Positions 6,924-7,602 of a stretch of 7,602 nucleotides of DNA are shown piece after piece; within the stretch, counting starts at the first letter, position 1; the number at the start of each line of letters is the position of its first letter. Location of the stretch: the NCBI GenBank assembly GCA_934463345.1, contig CAKSJL010000081.1, positions 1-7,602 of the forward strand, given 5' to 3'. A program made the position numbers and the translations under genes. The DNA comes from an uncultured Oscillospiraceae bacterium. Lineage in GTDB: Bacteria > Bacillota > Clostridia > Oscillospirales > Ruminococcaceae. The notes under the pieces are model-generated. The model was not told the origin of the DNA and ran no database searches. It saw only the letters and a program-made list of their open reading frames with translations.

Positions 6924-7112
6924 ATGAAACAAAAACGTATAAATACAAATTCAGAGAGGAGCTTATACAGTAAAAAACATATTTTAAAACGCTGTGTGGC
7001 AGCAGTTGCGGCTTGTGCAGTAATCACAGCGGCAGTTCTGACGGTTTGGCAAACAACCTTTGCTGAATCTAATATCATCAGCAATTCAACCTTAGACCAT
7101 CAATGGTGGTAG
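6924..7112 (+). pseudogene. Signal-peptide fragment of a decayed secreted dockerin protein
   Basis: The frame from ATG 6924 gives 62 residues ending at TAG 7110-7112. Residues 16-48 form a textbook signal peptide: KKHILKRC, then a hydrophobic Ala/Val core (VAAVAACAVITAAVLTV), then a probable cleavage after TFA. The mature part is only about 14 residues (ESNIISNSTLDHQWW). The ribosome binding site GAGAGGAG (6954-6961) sits 7 bases before an AGT codon (6969-6971) that directly precedes KKHIL, so the ancestral start was probably an ATG there and has been lost; the upstream ATG at 6924 has no good site. A dockerin in another frame downstream (7312-7488) is presumably the other end of the same gene. 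The original middle is largely gone or scrambled. Alternatively this is a very short secreted peptide, which I think unlikely. Confidence 0.65.
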
Positions 7113-7161
7113 GAAAAGCGATGAAGGGAATGCTTGTAGGCAACGTTAATTCCGATCTTGA

Positions 7162-7488
7162 CGTAAAGCATACTGTCAGGGACTTCCAGCGGCAAAGTGC
7201 TATGTTGACAATTCAGAAAGCTATTCTACCAATGAAATTACGATCTACTGGAATTCCCCACTGACCTATCTGCTAAGCCTTACAGAAAACAGTGGTATTG
7301 AAACGGTAGCAGGCGATGTAAATGCTGACGGTGCATTCAATGTTGCTGATGTTGCTGCTCTGCAGAAATGGCTGCTGGCTGTACCTGATGCAGAACTTGC
7401 CAATTGGAAAGCCGGAGACTTGTGTCAGGACGATGTTCTTAATGTAATTGATTTGTGATTTATGAAGCAGAAGCTGATAAATAGATGA
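7162..7488 (+). pseudogene. Type I dockerin remnant with an internal stop
   Basis: From 7162 the frame is open to TGA 7456-7458 but has no credible start. It reads a linker-like segment (KCYVDNSESYSTNEITIYW) and then a dockerin. The first calcium-binding loop is complete, DVNADGAFNVAD (from 7315) with Asp1, Asn3, Asp5, Asn9 and Asp12, followed by its helix VAALQKWLLAVPD. The second loop is DLCQDDVLNVID with the downstream helix broken: DL-stop-FMKQKLINR, ending at TGA 7486-7488. Related Ruminococcus dockerins have Cys or another residue at the stop position, so one base change would restore it. Dockerins bind cohesins on cellulosome scaffoldins outside the cell. Between 7112 and 7162 all frames are broken. 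It most likely belongs with the signal peptide at 6924-7112. Confidence 0.75.
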
Positions 7489-7535
7489 ATACATTGTATC
7501 TACATATTGAAAGTTTATATTCATCAAATAATTAG

Positions 7536-7575
7536 AAAGGGGCTGTTACAGCACATGCTGCAACAGCCCCTTTTT
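7536..7575 (+). terminator. Strong rho-independent terminator
   Basis: GGGGCTGTT (7539-7547) pairs with AACAGCCCC (7562-7570). The helix continues past an A:C mismatch as CAGC (7549-7552) with GCTG (7557-7560) around the loop ACAT, and TTTTT follows. The AAA before the stem (7536-7538) can pair with the T-run, so it may also work on the minus strand. It is the terminator of the decayed dockerin gene. Confidence 0.88.
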
Positions 7576-7602
7576 CAATTAAACATATATAAAAGCGTCC
7601 AA

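Noticed and set aside
1..7602. CRISPR arrays, tRNA or rRNA genes, insertion-sequence ends, phage attachment sites
   Set aside because: I looked for regular repeats, tRNA T-loop motifs, transposase motifs and terminal repeats and found none that hold up.

Overview
The window looks like a piece of a Ruminococcus-type Bacillota chromosome (Oscillospiraceae; a plant-fibre degrader of gut or rumen). The grounds are: AT-rich DNA with AGGAG-type ribosome binding sites; a class II xylose isomerase operon; a cytoplasmic GH43 enzyme of the kind common in these bacteria; a small helical-domain AraC regulator; and, at the right edge, a type I dockerin remnant, the cellulosome docking module typical of Ruminococcus and relatives. 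Genus is inferred, not proven.

Layout. (1) Left edge, minus strand, 1-735: an unrecognised, very AT-rich gene running off the window. It is now split between two frames that overlap around 439-588, probably one gene with an indel. (2) 727-1508: a 780-base non-coding stretch with a minus-strand promoter candidate for the left gene, a bidirectional hairpin terminator (1044-1088), a cre-like site, and an extended -10 promoter inside a palindrome just before the operon. (3) 1509-5985, plus strand: a tight three-gene operon, GH43 glycosidase - xylA - xylB, with gaps of 4 and 24 bases. (4) 6081-6823: an AraC-family regulator whose reading frame is broken, or recoded, at a run of seven A. (5) 6924-7488: a decayed secreted dockerin protein with a signal peptide, stops, an apparently lost start codon and a stop inside the dockerin. 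(6) 7536-7575: a strong rho-independent terminator.

How it works together: the GH43 enzyme has no signal peptide, so it most likely trims imported xylo- or arabinoxylo-oligosaccharides in the cytoplasm. XylA converts the released D-xylose to D-xylulose, and XylB phosphorylates that to D-xylulose 5-phosphate for the pentose phosphate pathway. No transporter lies in the window. The adjacent AraC protein is the natural candidate regulator. Its own upstream region carries AATATGAT twice, 21 bp apart, and an ATATGAT inverted pair overlaps the operon's -10 element.

No clearly new system is demonstrated. The most interesting signal is the A AAA AAT heptamer in the regulator gene: a single -1 slip there restores a full-length 247-residue AraC protein. 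Recoding, phase variation, recent decay and a homopolymer sequencing error all remain possible.
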